Shown piece by piece: positions 63,089-64,000 of a stretch of 64,000 nt of DNA; the stretch's first letter is position 1; every line of letters begins with the position of its first letter. The translations under genes and the position numbers were made by a program. The notes under the pieces were generated by a model. That model worked only from the letters and a program-made list of their open reading frames with translations, was not told where the DNA came from and made no database searches. This DNA comes from UBA5239 sp031548025 (lineage in GTDB: Bacteria; Verrucomicrobiota; Lentisphaeria; Victivallales; Victivallaceae), in assembly GCA_031548025.1 (NCBI GenBank), contig JAVBRM010000023.1, positions 73,446 to 137,445 of the forward strand, in the 5' to 3' direction.

Positions 63089-63808
63089 ATGCCGGTAAAT
63101 AAAAATTCTGCCACTCCTTTGTACCAGCAACTGGCGGCGTTGCTGGCCGATGATATTTCGCGCGGCATTTACCCGCCCGGCAGCCGTCTACCCTCCGAAA
63201 GCGAATTGTGCCATACCCACGAAGTCAGCCGGATCACCGTCCGTCAGGCTTTGAATGAATTGACTCACCGCAATCTGATTCAGTCGCAACACGGCAAAGG
63301 TTCTTTCGTCGCCATGCCCAGAATCAACACTCATATTCAACAGATCGTCCGTTTCGCCACTTCTTTGAAACAGGATGGCCTGGGCGGTCATACCATGGTC
63401 CTGGCCTTTGAGAAAAATGCCGGTGATATGAAACTGGGGAAATCCGCGGCACGGCTGGATTTGCTGGGACTGATCCAGGATATACCGGCCGTCCTTTACC
63501 GTTCATTCATCCGGGCCGATATTGCGGAGAAAATGTATCGTGAAGCAAAAAAGCTGGTACAGCAAAAAGCCGCTTTTTCCAGCCTGGACCTTTACGATTA
63601 CCTGGAAGTCAAACCGGTTCGCCTGGAACAGATCATCACCGCCAAACTGATGAATGCCGAACTGCGCGAATATTTTGGCCCGGCCTACAACGACGCCTTG
63701 ATGGTTCGTGAATCCTGGTATTACGACGCCAAAGATGAACTATTGGAACACAAAACCGGTTACTACCGGGCGGACTGCTATAATTTCCAGCTCCAACGCA
63801 CGCTCTAG
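63089..63808 (+). CDS. GntR-family transcriptional regulator (HutC/UTRA type)
   Basis: A 239-residue protein with GAGG 6 bases before the ATG. The winged helix-turn-helix fills residues 8-75: TPLYQQLAALLADDISRGIY, PPGSRLPSESELCHTHEVSR, ITVRQALNELTHRNLIQSQH and GKGSFVAMP. The UTRA-type effector domain follows, with the usual YYRADCYNFQL end. It probably responds to a sugar or sugar acid. It is divergent from the acetyl xylan esterase-like gene and likely represses it. Confidence 0.9.
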   Translation: MPVNKNSATPLYQQLAALLADDISRGIYPPGSRLPSESELCHTHEVSRITVRQALNELTHRNLIQSQHGKGSFVAMPRINTHIQQIVRFATSLKQDGLGGHTMVLAFEKNAGDMKLGKSAARLDLLGLIQDIPAVLYRSFIRADIAEKMYREAKKLVQQKAAFSSLDLYDYLEVKPVRLEQIITAKLMNAELREYFGPAYNDALMVRESWYYDAKDELLEHKTGYYRADCYNFQLQRTL

Positions 63809-64000
63809 CAACCTGTCGGGCAATGAAATCTTTAACCACGGAAAGGGAATGCGATGGGCTCCGCGCCCCTCGCGCTCCCTCGGCGGGTACGACCCGCAGC
63901 GATGATTCTTTTGGGAGAAAAGTCTTTTTTTCGCAAGGGACAACCGAACGGATTCGGTTTTCCCTTTGCAAACCTCTTTCCGATCCTACCGGCAGAACAT
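63809..64000. other. Unassigned sequence at window end
   Basis: About 190 bases after the GntR gene contain no clear gene start. The stretch GCGCCCCTCGCGCTCCCTCG is GC-rich and unlike the AT-rich tail CTTTTTTTCGC that follows. I see no named feature; it may be part of a dispersed repeat or of a gene continuing outside the window. Confidence 0.3.

Noticed and set aside
63636..63971. Minus-strand 111-residue frame at the window end
   Set aside because: It is mostly antisense to the GntR gene and shows only low-complexity Arg/Gly/Pro-rich sequence.
1..64000. CRISPR arrays, rRNA or tRNA genes, phage or integrase genes
   Set aside because: No regularly spaced repeats, T-loop or anticodon-arm signatures, rRNA segments, or integrase/terminase/capsid-like proteins were seen on either strand.

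Overview
The window looks like a chromosome segment of a Lentisphaerae (Victivallales-type) bacterium or a close PVC relative. The evidence is four class III-signal pseudopilins with the H-x(n)-DG C-terminal motif, expansions of creatininase-family amidohydrolases and FAD-dependent oxidoreductases, a DUF4838 protein, many AraC/LacI/RpiR/GntR regulators, and secreted multidomain carbohydrate-active proteins. This taxonomic call is inference from gene content; there is no rRNA or tRNA gene to anchor it.

Layout. 1-7.6 kb: end of a LacI regulator, then a co-directional run of pseudopilin, secreted TIM-barrel glycosidase-like protein, FAD oxidoreductase and alpha/alpha-barrel-like protein. 7.8-9.3 kb: tagaturonate epimerase with a clear terminator. 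9.3-12.3 kb: a RelE/HigB-HigA-type toxin-antitoxin pair and a secreted ankyrin-repeat protein. 12.5-19.1 kb is a conserved housekeeping core: atypical response regulator, tsaC, an SH3-like/GT-C membrane protein, and lepA-lepB on the other strand. 19.4-31.4 kb: AraC regulator facing a GH106-like and a CBM9-type glycosidase gene, a 158-bp palindromic element, a second pseudopilin, a 4Fe-4S QueG-like protein, another AraC, and a creatininase-GNAT fusion. 31.4-40.8 kb: a tight seven-gene minus-strand operon (Gfo/Idh oxidoreductase, sugar isomerase/epimerase, AraC, pseudopilin, secreted binding protein, CBM9-like glycosidase-like protein, unknown protein). 40.9-46.4 kb: a visibly AT-richer block, rpiR-PMI-ROK, divergent from a cytoplasmic heparinase II/III-like gene. 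46.5-52.2 kb: pseudopilin and LacI regulator divergent from a DUF4838 protein, followed by an alpha/alpha-barrel glycosidase. 52.4-57 kb: unknown membrane protein flanked by direct repeats, and a membrane pyrophosphatase. 57.1-63.8 kb: creatininase, PocR-AraC regulator, FAD oxidoreductase, DUF4143 ATPase, alpha/beta hydrolase and GntR regulator.

How it fits together. Most of the accessory DNA is built from small catabolic cassettes, each with its own one-component regulator and one or more carbohydrate-active or redox enzymes. Four of them also carry one dedicated pseudopilin. No SusC/SusD pair, ABC importer or PTS gene is present. The recurring regulator-pseudopilin-glycosidase unit is the best candidate here for a poorly described system, possibly substrate-specific pilin-like surface adhesion or secretion for polysaccharides. 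Regulatory DNA is unusually readable: mirrored near-consensus promoters with GGGAACGTTCCC operators at 48.2-48.4 kb, a long inverted repeat between rpiR and the heparinase gene, and a 32-bp box shared by the two AraC-containing operons that begin at 31362 and 40816.
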